This document shows, in pieces, positions 15,089 to 26,468 of a DNA stretch of 64,000 nt. The notes below the pieces were generated by a model that worked only from the letters and a program-made list of their open reading frames with translations, searched no databases and was not told the origin of the DNA. How positions within the stretch are numbered: the first letter of the stretch is position 1; every line of letters begins with the position of its first letter. The stretch lies in the NCBI GenBank assembly GCA_002964805.2, contig PUDQ02000016.1, forward strand, positions 62,001 to 126,000, in the 5' to 3' direction. This DNA is from Trametes villosa. Taxonomy: Eukaryota > Basidiomycota > Agaricomycetes > Polyporales > Polyporaceae. The translations under genes and the position numbers were made by a program.

Positions 15089-15482
15089 TCTTCGCGCGGT
15101 ATTGAATCCGTGTTCCTGTGTTTGCAAGTGCTCCGAGTCTGTCTCGTAATAGCGTCGAATCCTGTTGAACAACCCTGGTTTTGCGTCCACGCCGTCCTTT
15201 GCTATCTTCACTGACTACGCGGGAGCACTCAGGAAGTTACCACATTAGCGATACTATTACATGAGAATGGATCAGCGAAGAGGCTACATGTTACATCCAA
15301 TATGATACAGAGGCTCCGTCAGTCCGAGAGATTACGTCGTATGCGTGTGAAGGGGGCGTGAAGGATTTCGTGTGGAGGGTAAGTAACGATTCGAAGGCGA
15401 GGCCTATGGGGAGTGAAGCTACTGGTCGATATGAGAGGGACTGTGTAGGTGGTGCAAGATGCGTACCATAAAGGCGTAGCTC
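15089..15482. other. intergenic, convergent 3' ends
   Basis: 3' flanks of oxygenase copy B and SGF73. No exon or repeat recognised. Confidence 0.5.
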
Positions 15483-16633
15483 CTATGCGAGCCTGCTCAC
15501 GACAGGGACTGCCGCGCTCCGAGACGGCATAAGGGCGTTCGCCAGTAGCTGATTGCAAGTCCGCAAACGTTCCCGACGAGCGACAAACCACGAGCCAGTA
15601 TCGCACGGGGCTGCGAGAGGCGTGCCGATGACTCCCCGGGTGTGGGCGATCCGCACGGCGCGTACGAGGGAATCGAGCTCGTTCTCCGAGTCCAGGTCGT
15701 CCAGATTCTCGTAGACGTCGTCTGTCGGACCAACGTGCGTGGCTGCTGACACGGCGGCGGTGGCTGCAGCGACAGCGGCGCTGGCCTTCTTCCCCTTCTT
15801 CGTCGTCCCGCCGGGCAATGAACTGGAGCTCTTCTTCGTGACGTCCACGCCCGCCGCTGCCGCGGCCTCCATAGCGAGTCGCTTCTTCTCTGCTTTCTCC
15901 CGTTCTTTGCGCTCCTTCCGCTCAGCTTTGCTCTCCTTCTTAACGGGCTCAACCCAGTTAGGGTTGTTGGCGCGATTCCACTCAAGGAGCAACTCGTCGT
16001 AGCCTTTGGAGCGGCCTTGCACGGCACGCTTCGCGCCCATGGAATGCGACTTGCAGGTGAGAGAGCGGGAGCAGGGGAGGCCCTTGTCGTTGATGACACC
16101 GCACTGCTTGTCGTAGTCGACCGGACCCTTGACGCGGGTCCGGGCCTGCTTCTTGGTCTTGGGTGCGCCGGGATCGTCAAGCTCATCTTCTGCCTTGCGC
16201 TTCTTTCCCTTCTTATCTGACCGGCGAGAGTGAGCGGGATGTATGCGAGTCTGTCAGGACATAGGCGTACCAGCTTCCGTCTCTGCACCGAGCTTTCCCT
16301 TGATGCCCTTCTTCCCCCCCGACCGGATCTTGGCGCAGTTGTCTATTGCACCCTCAGACGGCTGCAATTCGGCCCAGTGAAGAGATACTCACCGGAGTGT
16401 TCTGAGACTGCACTGCGTAGAATGGGCTTGAGACAATCTCGGCACTTGATGATGCCCACGTCCAGCTCGAGAGGCTCGGCGCCGAATGTCTTCATTTCGC
16501 GCGCAGAAAGCCATGCGGTCGGTGGGGATAGCGGTTCGTCCGTCGTGCTGTGCGTCGGCGGTGTCTGCGGCGAGACGTCCCATGTGAATGGTGAGGCAGG
16601 CGGAGAGGGACTGGGCTTGAGCTTGAGGGTCAT
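15483..16633 (-). CDS. SGF73: SAGA deubiquitinating-module subunit Sgf73 (SCA7 domain)
   Basis: Homologue of yeast Sgf73/human ataxin-7, which ties the histone H2B deubiquitinase module to the SAGA co-activator. Three exons on the minus strand (16633-16393, 16342-16271, 16216-15483) encode 348 residues, phases closing exactly. The first zinc finger is CRDCLKPILRSAVSEHSDNC (Cx2C..H..C), assembled across intron 1. A basic linker (KKGKKRKAEDE) leads to the SCA7 domain: YDKQCGVINDKGLPCSRS, LTCKSHSMGAKRAVQGRSKG, YDELLLEWNR. After this come a Lys/Glu-rich helix (ESKAERKERKEREKAEKKRL) and an Ala-rich stretch. Shorter than yeast Sgf73 but with both diagnostic zinc motifs. Nuclear. Head to head with GDB1. 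Confidence 0.93.
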
Positions 16634-16982
16634 GGTGGTCTCTGGTCAAGACGCGGTCTGCGCCAGACGCGACGCGGACGCGGGACGCTCGTTATGGCAC
16701 AGCACTCGCTACCCACGTGGGTCAATCACTGGCAGGCGCCTGCGGATGTGCAATTTGCCGCCCATCGAGCCCGCCCAGTATGGCAGGTAGTGAACCCTGA
16801 CGTCATGCGGAGATACACCCTCTGATTGGGCCGTTGCGGTGTCATGACCGGGCTCGAAGTTCATTCGTATGGGCCGCACGCGTCCAGGCCGTCTATAAAA
16901 TCCCTAGCCTTCGCGTTCGCCCCCAGACGCGTCTCTCCGTCTCTTCCCCCCATCTTCATCCCAGCCCTCTCGTACCCTCGCC
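16634..16982. promoter_or_regulatory. head-to-head intergenic region SGF73/GDB1 with TATA box
   Basis: These 349 bp serve two divergent genes. TATAAAA at 16894-16900 lies 83 bp before the GDB1 start and faces that gene. No TATA box is seen on the SGF73 side. Confidence 0.65.
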
Positions 16983-19900
16983 ATGCCCAAGTCCATCAAG
17001 AAAGCAAAGGCCGCCCTCGCCTCGGTCAAGATCCCCAAGCCGAACCTCTCCAAGTCCAACGAGAGCTCGCCTGTCACTCCCAAGACTCCCAAGACTCCCG
17101 CGGACGAGGGTATTGAGTTCTTCGAGTCGGTGGGCAAGGGGGACCAGCCCATTCGCGTGTATGAGCTGCGTCTGGATCCTGATGGCGGTCCCAACAAAGA
17201 TCGAGCCGTTGAGTTCATTTCCTCCTTCCTGCGGCATGACAAGACGCGTGCTCTCCGTAGTGGAACGCGTTACCTACGTTTCTGCCATGCCGTGGTCCTT
17301 TCTCCTGTTAGCTGACTGAACCGCCCAGTATATGCGCCTTCCTCCGGCTTACACCCCGTATGTCGTACGCGTAACCCTCGATGCCGGCACGCCGGCCTCT
17401 CGGAACGGTGTGTTCAAGACCAACTTCCCTTTGGATGGAGGTCGATTTGAGCGCGATCGTTTCGCCGAGCGAAGGTATGCATGACTTTCCCGCTCTGTCA
17501 TTTTCGTTTCTGACTGTCCTTGTCGCGTCCGTCAAGGCTACCCACCGACTTTTCATCCCCCATTCAGATAGACCTCCCCATCTCCCACGCAGGCGCGTTC
17601 ATCTACTGGATCGAATACGACGGAGATGCGCCTGGCGCGCGCGTCAAAGGACGCGAAGGATACTTCAACATCGACCCCGTTCTCAAGATCAAGGCGCGTA
17701 GCCCTATCCTCTCTAACGGCAAGATCGCGCAGGACGGCTCTGCGATCAAGTCGGACTACGTCAACATCCCACTGGATGGCTTGTCGATCCTCACCCTGGT
17801 CTCCAAGTGGATGGGCCCCATCTCGACTTGGCGCGACCACTTCGCTGAGACTAGTGCTCGCGGTTACAACATGATCCACTGGACGCCTCTACAGGAGCGC
17901 GGGGAGAGCGACAGCCCATACTCCATTCGCAACCAGCTCGTCTATGAGCCATCGATGTTCTCAGGAGGCAAGGCAGATCTCGGCAAGGACGGCGGTCTGG
18001 CGAAGTTGGAAGAGATTCTCAAGGTCGCCAGGGAGGAGTACGGTCTCCTGAACCTCACGGACGTCGTTCTCAACCACACTGCGAACGATAGCCCTTGGCT
18101 CGTTGACCATCCTGAAGCCGGTAAAGTGGATTTTCCGTGCTGAATAGTCGCGAGAATATTGACCGTTAGGTTGCTTCTTCAGGCTTCAGCCCCGCCAACA
18201 CCCCGCATTTGTCCCCAGCTCTAGAGCTCGACACGGCCATGCTGGAGTTCTCCGGTGGTCTGCAGGCGGCTGGTCTCCCTACGACGATCTCGTCCGAACA
18301 AGACGTTACCATGCTACTCGACGCCTTCGACGCGTATCTGAAGGAGCGTACGCTCTGGCAGTACTACGTGCTGGATGTCAACCGAGAACGGAAAGCGATC
18401 AAGGACGCGTTGGACCGCAAAGAGGTGGTCGCGTGGTCTGGCCCCGACGTCGCACTCAAGACGGTCGTGGAGCTCGCGACCATCATCCGCGAATCTGGGC
18501 AGATTCAAGGATACAAGAAGCTGGAGAAGCGGTTTGGTACCCATGTCCCGGGGCCGGTAGCCGCTGGCTTCGTCAAGGCAGCCTTCGTCAACCTCGGGGA
18601 CGACAGCGAGTCCCTTGCAGATGCCTGGGTGCGCGTGGTGGACGTTCTGAACGTCCCGCTCTACGAGGAGTGGACCGAGGATACCAAGATCGCTCTGGAC
18701 AACATCCGAAACCGGCTGAAGTACACTCGTCTCGACGCTCATGGGCCCAAACTCGGACCCATCACTCCCCAGTAAGCTACTCGTTGTCGGGTGAAACGCT
18801 TACTGACCGCAAGTCAGGCTACCTCTGGTCGAGCCATACTTCACTAGACTGAAGACTTCGGAGCCTGAGAAGTACTCACTCGCCAACAACGGGTGGATTT
18901 GGAATGCGGACCCCCTCTCCAACTTCGCCCTATGGCCCTCGAAGGCGTATCTCAGGCGTGAGGTGATCGTCTGGGGCGACTGCGTAAAGCTTCGTTATGG
19001 CGATGGACCGTCGTCTAATCCCTGGCTATGGGAGTACATGACGAAGTACGTTACATCACTGGCTGGTACCTTCGAGGGCTTCCGGATCGACAACTGTCAC
19101 TCGACCCCTCTGCATGTCGGCATTCTCCTCTTGGACGCTGCGCGGGCCGTCAACCCGAACCTCTACGTCTGCGCGGAGCTCTTCACTGGCAGTGAGGAGA
19201 TGGACACGGTCTTCGTCAGTCGTCTGGGCATCAACAGCTTGATTCGAGAAGCGGGCAACGCATGGGACCCCAAAGAGTTCTCGCGTCTCCTGTACCGTCA
19301 CGGCCTCGGAAAGCCACTGGGTACGTCCACCCTATAAATGCTTGCTTCGTTGTGCTGATACACTCAAATAGGTTCTATGGACGGCGCTTGCATGACGAGC
19401 AAAGGCGAGCTCCCTCCTCCGACCGGGAAGGGCCCGACTCGGGATTGTATCGTGATCCCTCACAACGGTTCGGTCCCCCATGCTCTCTTCTACGATCTCA
19501 CGCACGACAACGAGTCGTATCTCGACAAGCGTTCGGCCGAAGACGCGCTTTCGACCGGGGCTCTCATCACGTTCTCCTTCTCTGCCATCGGTTCCGTCAA
19601 GGGCTTCGACGACCTGTACCCGAAGCTCCTGAACCTCGTCGGGGAGAAGCGCAAGTATGAGGTGACCAACCTTGGGGAGCGCAGCGGTATCGGTAGAGCT
19701 AAGCGCCTCCTCAACGCGCTTCACACCGAGTTCGCTCTTGAGGGGTATGAAGAGGGGCATGTCCACCAGGAGAACGATGTGAGTAGGGCGCCGCTTCTGA
19801 TGACCGCTCACCAACATCCATCTCTAGTACATCGTCCTCCATCGTGTGCAGCCCTCCACTCAGAAGGGATACATTCTGGTCGTTCACACAGCGTTCCAGA

Positions 19901-22515
19901 AGGGTTCCAAGGACCGTGGCTACAGTACGTACCTTTTTGCATACCATTTACACTCTGTACTGACATCTCGCCAGTAACCCCGATCAAGCTTCGGAGCACG
20001 AAGGCCAAGTTCGTCTACGGCGCGCACATCGACATTTCCTCATATGAAACCGAGAAGGACCCCAACACCCTCCGCGGCCTTCCCGGTAAACTCGTCGACG
20101 TGCCGGAGATTGTCGTGCCTCAAGGACTCGACGGCGAAGGCCCCTTCGCCGAGATCGTCGTTCCCGACTACTTCCCTCCTGGTAGCTTCATGGTGTTCGA
20201 GACCCATCTCCAGGGCCTCGATAGCAGCCTCGACGCATTCTGTTCGCAGGGCGCCGAAGCCGCCTTCAACGACTTGAACCTTGTCGACCTCAACGTTGTC
20301 CTGCACCGTGCTGAAGGCGAGGAGAGGGACGCCACAGGCGGTGAGATTGGAACGTACGCCATCCCCGGCATCGGCAACCTCGTATACTGTGGGCTCGAAG
20401 GCTGGATGCACCCTCTGCGGCATATCATGCGCTACAACGATCTCGGGCACCCGCTGTGTGGTCACCTTCGCGAGGGCACTTGGGCGTTCGAGTACATCTA
20501 CAACCGTCTCCTGAAGTAAGTTCTGCGTCGTATCACCCGGATCATCTAACTCATCGTTTTCCTAGGCAAGTCGACGTCTTCCCCGCGTTGGCGCAGCCTG
20601 CTCAGTGGCTCAAGGAGCGCTTGGAACGCGTGAAGGAGACCGTGCCGCCGTTCTTGCGCCCCAAGTACTTCGCAATCATCATTTCGGAGGCCTACAAGGC
20701 CGCGCGCCGGGCGGCGATCGAGCAGTCGTCGAACTTCGTCTCGAGCGGACACGACCTCACCCACAACCTCGCGCTGTGCTCGGTGCAGATGTACGGGCAG
20801 GTCAAGTCGGCGTCGCTCGACCCAGGCAAGACAACGCCGTCCTTGGCGGCCGGGTTACCGCACTTCACGACAGGGTGGGCGCGCTGCTGGGGTCGCGACG
20901 TATTCATCTCGCTGCGCGGCCTCTTCTTGACCACCGGCAACTTCGACGGAGCCAAGGCGCATATCCTCGCGTTTGCGTCCACTCTGAAGCACGGTCTCAT
21001 TCCCAACCTGCTCGACTCCCTGCGTACTCCTCGGTAAGTGCAAGGTTTGTAGCGGTTTATGTGGACTCATTCTCATGCCGGTGCAGGTACAACTCTCGCG
21101 ACTCGCCCTGGTGGATGTTGCAAAACATCCAGGACTACGCGAACAGCGCACCCGACGGCTTGTCGATCTTGTCGGAGTCCGTCAAACGGCGCTTCCCGAA
21201 GGATGACACTTGGGTGCCCTGGGATGACCCCGCCGCGTACGCCTACTCCAGCACCATCGCCGAGATCATCCAGGAGATTCTACAGCGCCACGCCGACGGT
21301 ATCCACTTCCGCGAGTACAACGCCGGGCCGAACCTCGACATGCAGATGAAGGACGAGGGCTTTAACATCGACATCCAGGTCGACTGGTCCACGGGCCTCA
21401 TTTCTGGCGGGAACCGCTTCAACTGCGGCACCTGGATGGATAAGATGGGCGAGTCGGAGAAGGCGGGCAACAAGGGCCTGCCCGGCACCCCGCGCGATGG
21501 TGCTCCTGTCGAGATCACCGGTCTCCTCAAGAGCACTCTGCGGTGGTTGGACGAGCTGTCGAAAGCGGGCAAGTTCCCCTTCAAGGGCGTCGACGCCGAG
21601 AGTGAGTTCCCAGTACAACCCGACGACACTGCACGAAAAGCTAATCATTGCATGTAGTCGACGGCAAGAAGCGCCTCATAACCTACAAGGAATGGAGCGA
21701 CCTGCTCCAGTCGTCCTTCGAGAAGTGCTACTACGTGCCGACGGGTAAGTCGTACTCACGATGGGAGCTTAGCCGAATACTCAACCGGACTGTATAGACC
21801 CCAGCGAAGACACGAAGTACAACGTCAACTCCAGCATCATCAACCGCAGGGGCATCTACAAGGACGTGTACGGCTCAGGGCCCGGCCGGGAATGGTCGGA
21901 CTACCAGTTCCGCCCCAACTTCCCCATCGCGATGACCGTCGCGCCGGAGCTCTTCGACCCCGAGCACGCGCTCGGCGCCCTCAAGCTCGCTGACCAAGTT
22001 CTCCGCGGCCCCTTGGGCATGAAGACGCTGGACCCCATCGACATGCAGTACCGCCCGTACTACGACAACGCGAACGACGGCACCGACCCCTCTGTCGCCA
22101 AGGGATGGAACTACCACAATGTACGTGCTGGTCCCTTCTCAACAGTCGATCGGCACCAATACTCACACACGCATCTAGGGCCCCGAGTGGGGATGGCCTC
22201 TCGGTTACTTCCTCCGCGCATACCTTCACTTCGACACCAAGGTCGGTGCGGGCAAAGCGGTAAGTACTGTGTTTGTTACCCAGTCTTCTGTCTCTAACCC
22301 AGTCCCAGGACGCCACCGAGACTCTGCATCACCTGCATCGCATCCTCCTCAAGCCGCGCGAGCACATCCAGAAGGACCCCTGGGCCGGGATCCCGGAGCT
22401 CACAAACAAGGACGGCGCGTACTGTGCCGACTCCTGCAACACGCAGGCGTGGAGCGCGAGCTGTCTGCTCGACTTCTTGGAGGAAGTGCACAAGCTGAGC
22501 GCTCGCTCTAAGTGA
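16983..22515 (+). CDS. GDB1: glycogen debranching enzyme (4-alpha-glucanotransferase and amylo-1,6-glucosidase)
   Basis: Bifunctional cytosolic enzyme that removes glycogen branches. About 14 exons, among them roughly 17536-18125, 18183-18772, 19975-20515, 20566-21034 and 21799-22120, separated by short GT..AG introns; together they code for roughly 1,500 residues, the usual size. The N-terminal half has the transferase domain: NLTDVVLNHTANDSPWL, then FRIDNCHSTPLHVG with the nucleophile Asp, and YVCAELFTGSEEMD with the acid/base Glu. The C-terminal half has the GH133 glucosidase domain, with AAGLPHFTTGWARCWGRDVF and YNSRDSPWWMLQNIQDY. The protein ends with CNTQAWSASCLLDFL before the stop. A Lys/Pro-rich N-terminal extension (SPVTPKTPKTP) precedes the first conserved strand. 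I see no break. It sits between oxygenase copies B and C, sharing a promoter region with SGF73. Confidence 0.95.
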
Positions 22516-23329
22516 TATGGACTGTAGGATGTATTCTGGACTGGAGGACTGTAGAAGCGCTTTGTATCACTTTCTCTCGCAGCGTTCACACCAGCACTGT
22601 TTCTCATATACGGATACGAAATCGATAGCTATAGCACTTCCATCATGGACATCATTCTCGACAGTACGACTACTCTGTATCTCGACCTCATACGCTCGAT
22701 ACGCTGTTGTAGCTGAGGGAATACACGAAGCTTTCCTCATGTACGTGAACCCGCCATGTTCCCTTCTCATGTGGGCGGACAGTACTGACGCGGCGCCTGC
22801 GGACCCGATCAAGCGCCCGCACCCGTGTCGCTGAACAGCGCTGAACACTAGTACTTTCAAGTTCGTGCAAACCTAGTGTACAACTTGCGAGATCTACCGT
22901 CACTACCTCTCACTACCTACGGTGCACCCGCCGTTCTTCTCGAGGCTAGTTCCATACCCGTGGCATCATCGCGAGGCGGGACGGCGCGACCTCTCTCTCT
23001 CTGATTCGCCAGCGGCTGGAACAACACCGAGCGCTCTTCTTTTGCAATGCAGCTGGAGTCTACGATATACCATATACATCTCAGTTCGCCTAACGAATCT
23101 GGCATGTCTCACTGTGAGTCATGGTCATTCCGGGCACTGTCTTGATGCAACATGGCAGTCTGGCCTGGTAGGCGTAGGGTAGGCGAGCCGCGAGGTTTAT
23201 CAGGAGTCAACTCATCTTCGTTTGGACAGCCGTCGGCACAAGTTCAATCACGATGCGCTGCATATAACATACGCGGGGTCACTGACCGGGAGCCACCAAG
23301 CCAACTTTCCCCCTCAACTCGCCACTACC
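22516..23329. other. intergenic before oxygenase copy C
   Basis: 3' flank of GDB1 and promoter of copy C. No exon recognised. A short CTCTCTCTCTCT-type tract lies near 22,992. Confidence 0.45.
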
Positions 23330-25178
23330 ATGACCGAAAGCCTTGCCAGCACGCCAGCCGGTACTGACGCTACACGCGCCACTGGCACCCTTCCGACCGC
23401 TCCCCCGCCTGCCGCGGCTGACAGTAGTGCCAACCCTCGGAAGCGTCAACGTGTTGAAGAAGATCCAGATGCTGCAGCACCCCACAAGGTCAGACTCACC
23501 GCGGTGCCGTTCGAGTGAAGTGTTCACACCTGGCTAACTTTACATGGTTCCACGTCCGATAGGATTCGAACTCCTCAGACGCTGAGGCGTTGCAGCTCGG
23601 CCACTCCACCCCGGATGAGCTACCGGTTGCAATGAGGGTCGTTCGTGCTCTGCAGTACGCCTATCGCTTGGACGCGATCGGGCATTGCCCTACGAGGCAC
23701 TCTGCGAGAACAGCGGAGCTCACGCGGGGTCGCCCGGACCTCGCCGCGACTACGTACGACCAGACGGTGGTCCCCGACCCCGACGCGTACGACGTTTCAG
23801 AAGAGGAGCGGGCCAAAGCGATCGAGGTCGCGGACCGCTTCACAAGAGACAATGTGCGTCAGAGTCTGCATGGGACCCACATATGTTCTGCTTACCGTCC
23901 CTGATTGGACAGGAGCGTTTTCGCCAGCTCGCTAGCATCGCGAAAGAGAGCGGGCGAGGCTATGCATCGGGGTACCTTGCACAACCATTCAAGCTTCGCA
24001 TCCTCAGGCCGGGCTGCGAGTTTGACGGTACTGTTTCGCCTACGCGCACCGACTTCAAGAGCGAGTGGGAATGCGACCGGAACGTCGAGGACAAGGCGGC
24101 CCGGGAGGAGCTGCACATGCGGCTCCAGCAGTGGTACGACAACGCGTTGACGTCCGGTTACGGCGACGTGCTCGAGCAGGTTACCAAGATCGACGACACC
24201 GTTCGTACTGCACGCGAATTGGGACCCTCCGAATTCGTCGTAGACAGCGCGCTTCTACGAGCCATTGAAAACATCTGGACGGAGCGCTTCGTTCCAAGTT
24301 CAGATGTGCGCGCGAAGCCGTACAAGATCCACCTATACGGCCCGGGTGGTCATTTCAAGATGCATCGCGACACCCCGCACAAGGACCTCGCCGGCACCTT
24401 CCTCGTGGGATTGGGAGACACGGCGCGGAGTGGCGGTCTCGTCGTCGATGGCACGGAGATGGAAGCGCAGCCCGGATCGTGGTGCGCGTTCTACCCAGAC
24501 GTTCCACGCTACGTGCAGGAGCTATCCCACGGATACCGCGCCGTCATCGCGTTCAAGATCTACCATACCCACGCTTCTGAGGGCAGTCGTGGAAGCGGCG
24601 AGACGAAGAAGACGGCCGAAACACGACTCCGGGTCGCGGAGGTTATCGCAGGGGTGGAAGCGCCATACGGAGTGCTCCTGGAGCACAAGTATTCCCTTGG
24701 GACGAGCCAGTTCCGAGGATTCGACGCACTGCTGGCCGACGCGGTGAAGGCGCAGTCGTTGGGCCGGTTTGACGTCCACTCTCTTCCCGTCGTGGTACAG
24801 ACACGCTCCGAATGGGGCTGGATTCCAGACGACTACGATAATAACGACGAGTATGTCGTCCGATCGTCGACACTGGTTTACCCCTTCACCAGCAGCCACA
24901 TCGACTGTCTCAACACTGTCCGCAGCGGTTACGGAGCAAAACCCGCACTGTGCGGCTGCGCGTGGTTGGAGGGCGTGAAGAGCGTTCCATTCTATTCTGT
25001 GGATGTTTCGCATCGCACTTTGGTTCCGTACAAGGAGGACGAGCAGGAGACAATCAACCACACCGGCAACGAGGCGGAGGCATGGAGGGAGGACAGCGTG
25101 TATCTTTCGTACGCCTTACTGGTACTGCCGAAGCCCGAGGGTACCACGGGCACCGATGGAGTCCAGTCGCTGGCTTAG
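23330..25178 (+). CDS. 2OG-Fe(II) oxygenase family copy C, distal iron-binding histidine missing
   Basis: Three exons (23330-23488, 23563-23853, 23913-25178) give an unbroken 571-residue frame with the same phase-0 introns as copies A and B. Exon 1 ends in a basic stretch (NPRKRQRVEE). Exon 2 has RVVRALQ..LDAIGHCPTRHSA, a diverged form of the shared module. Exon 3 has HLYGPGGHFKMHRDTPHKD with His301 and Asp303, but where A and B read YPDVPHRV this copy reads YPDVPRYV. Arg349 (codon 24507-24509) thus stands in place of the distal iron ligand. The C-terminal domain is full length (APYGVLLEHKYSLGTSQF, VKSVPFYSVDVSHRT, TGNEAEAWREDSVYLSY). It may be a pseudoenzyme, or may use the His four residues before GYRA-like GYRAVIAFK. 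The exon 2 acceptor and first codons lie in a tRNA-like stretch. Confidence 0.82.
23555..23619 (-). other. degenerate tRNA-like sequence overlapping exon 2 of oxygenase C
   Basis: On the minus strand the bases read TGGCCGAGCTGC (A-box-like, 23603-23592), then CCTCAGCGTCTGAGG (a stem of the anticodon-arm type), then AGTTCGAATCCT (B-box, 23571-23560). The A-to-B spacing is about 12 nt shorter than in a normal tRNA and the acceptor and T stems pair badly. I read it as a tRNA relic or chance match, not a working tRNA gene. On the plus strand it supplies the AG acceptor and first codons of exon 2. Confidence 0.35.
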
Positions 25179-26468
25179 TGGGTGTTTTTAAATTCGGTTG
25201 ATGTACTGTGATGGTGTACTGTATATTTGAGTCTCGTCGTGAATGCATATACTTCTGTTCGATGCGTTCTATGGCTACTCTTTCTATTGGGTGTAGTACC
25301 CTGGCATGCCCTCTCAACTGGCATAGCTGCACCATGATCTCGTTAGAAGACACCCGCTGTGGCACTGCCATAGTCTTGAACCATCTGTTGACTGTTCCTC
25401 CGGTATAACCTGGGAGCGTATGTGCCCTTCACATGATTCACAGTATCCTCCTTCCTCACTCCGACACCACGAGACTTTCCCCTCCGTGCTGGCAGTGATG
25501 ATCCCTTTTACTGCCACCTTGAAATCTTCAGATCCGCAGCATTCGCTCCCACAGCGTGTATACTTCGGTCCGCCTTTTCTCAATATCATACTTGCCTTAG
25601 GCCTGATGTTCCACCCTTGAGCCGCACCGGTGGCACTAGCAGGCTTCTTGCGGTGTCGCCGTCTGGGAAGCTGTGCACCACCCCGGGGGCGCGGCGGTAG
25701 CACGCGTTCCCACCATGTGCGCGTCGTTCGAGCCCGAGGCCTTCAACACAGTTTGATTTGGTCTACAAACTACCTGAGTGACCGAGTCCTTTCTAGGAAC
25801 GCCTGTAGGATGTCTCGGCGTGCCTCTACGGTAAGCTGAATACCCTTGGGTACGGGCGAAGTCCTCCTTGCTGTCTGCTGACGAGCAGGTGCTCGAAACC
25901 GCGAACTTTGGAATCCCAGACACCGACTCTGTACGCACTATCTCCCTAATAGCCAGCGCCCAGGAGCGGGGCTACGATGTAAGCGACAAATGAAGCTGCG
26001 CATGCATCTCATGCGTGGTGGACGGGAAGAGCTCTCTCGCGGCTGGAAGGTTTCGATCAATGACCAGGCCACCACACCGCTCCCGGCAGGATAGTATGTC
26101 CGTCGTTCTCGTCGTTCTCTTACAGCGTATCGCCATACTGAACCGCTACACGACTACCGCGCGGATTAGACATGCGCTCATTTACAAGGGAGCTCCGAAC
26201 GTCGTCCTCGAACTGCGCTCACAATTGCCACCTTCGTCGGCCACGGGCCCCTTGATACGCATTACATGCCGTCACAATGCAACACAGAGATTGTCGGTGT
26301 GCACAATCATGCCGGAAAACGGCAGTCAGGTGAGCGCACTGCGTGCAGCCCTTGTCACTTTCGCATTCTGACAGAGGTATACATAACTTGGACTCAGCTA
26401 CTGGGGCTCCTTCGCCGCACACTCTACTCGCTCGCATCCTCCGTTCTTACTCCTTCCTCGTCTACGCG
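25179..26468. other. long intergenic stretch with one weak spliced reading frame
   Basis: Mostly empty. One possible small gene: ATG at 25810, exon 25810-25830, intron GTAAGC..CAG, exon 25889-25978 (LETANFGIPDTDSV, ISLIASAQERGYD), then a GTAAGC donor. Possible third exons begin after ..GGAAG near 26048, giving a protein of about 50 residues, or after CTTACAG near 26131, giving a frame that runs to 26371. No family recognised; the choice cannot be made from sequence alone. The last 150 bases should include the promoter of the membrane-protein gene at 26469. Confidence 0.3.

Noticed and set aside
10872..25178. TET/JBP-type DNA-base oxygenase identity for copies A-C
   Set aside because: Core motifs look prolyl-hydroxylase-like and I see no TET/JBP signature; kept as substrate unknown.
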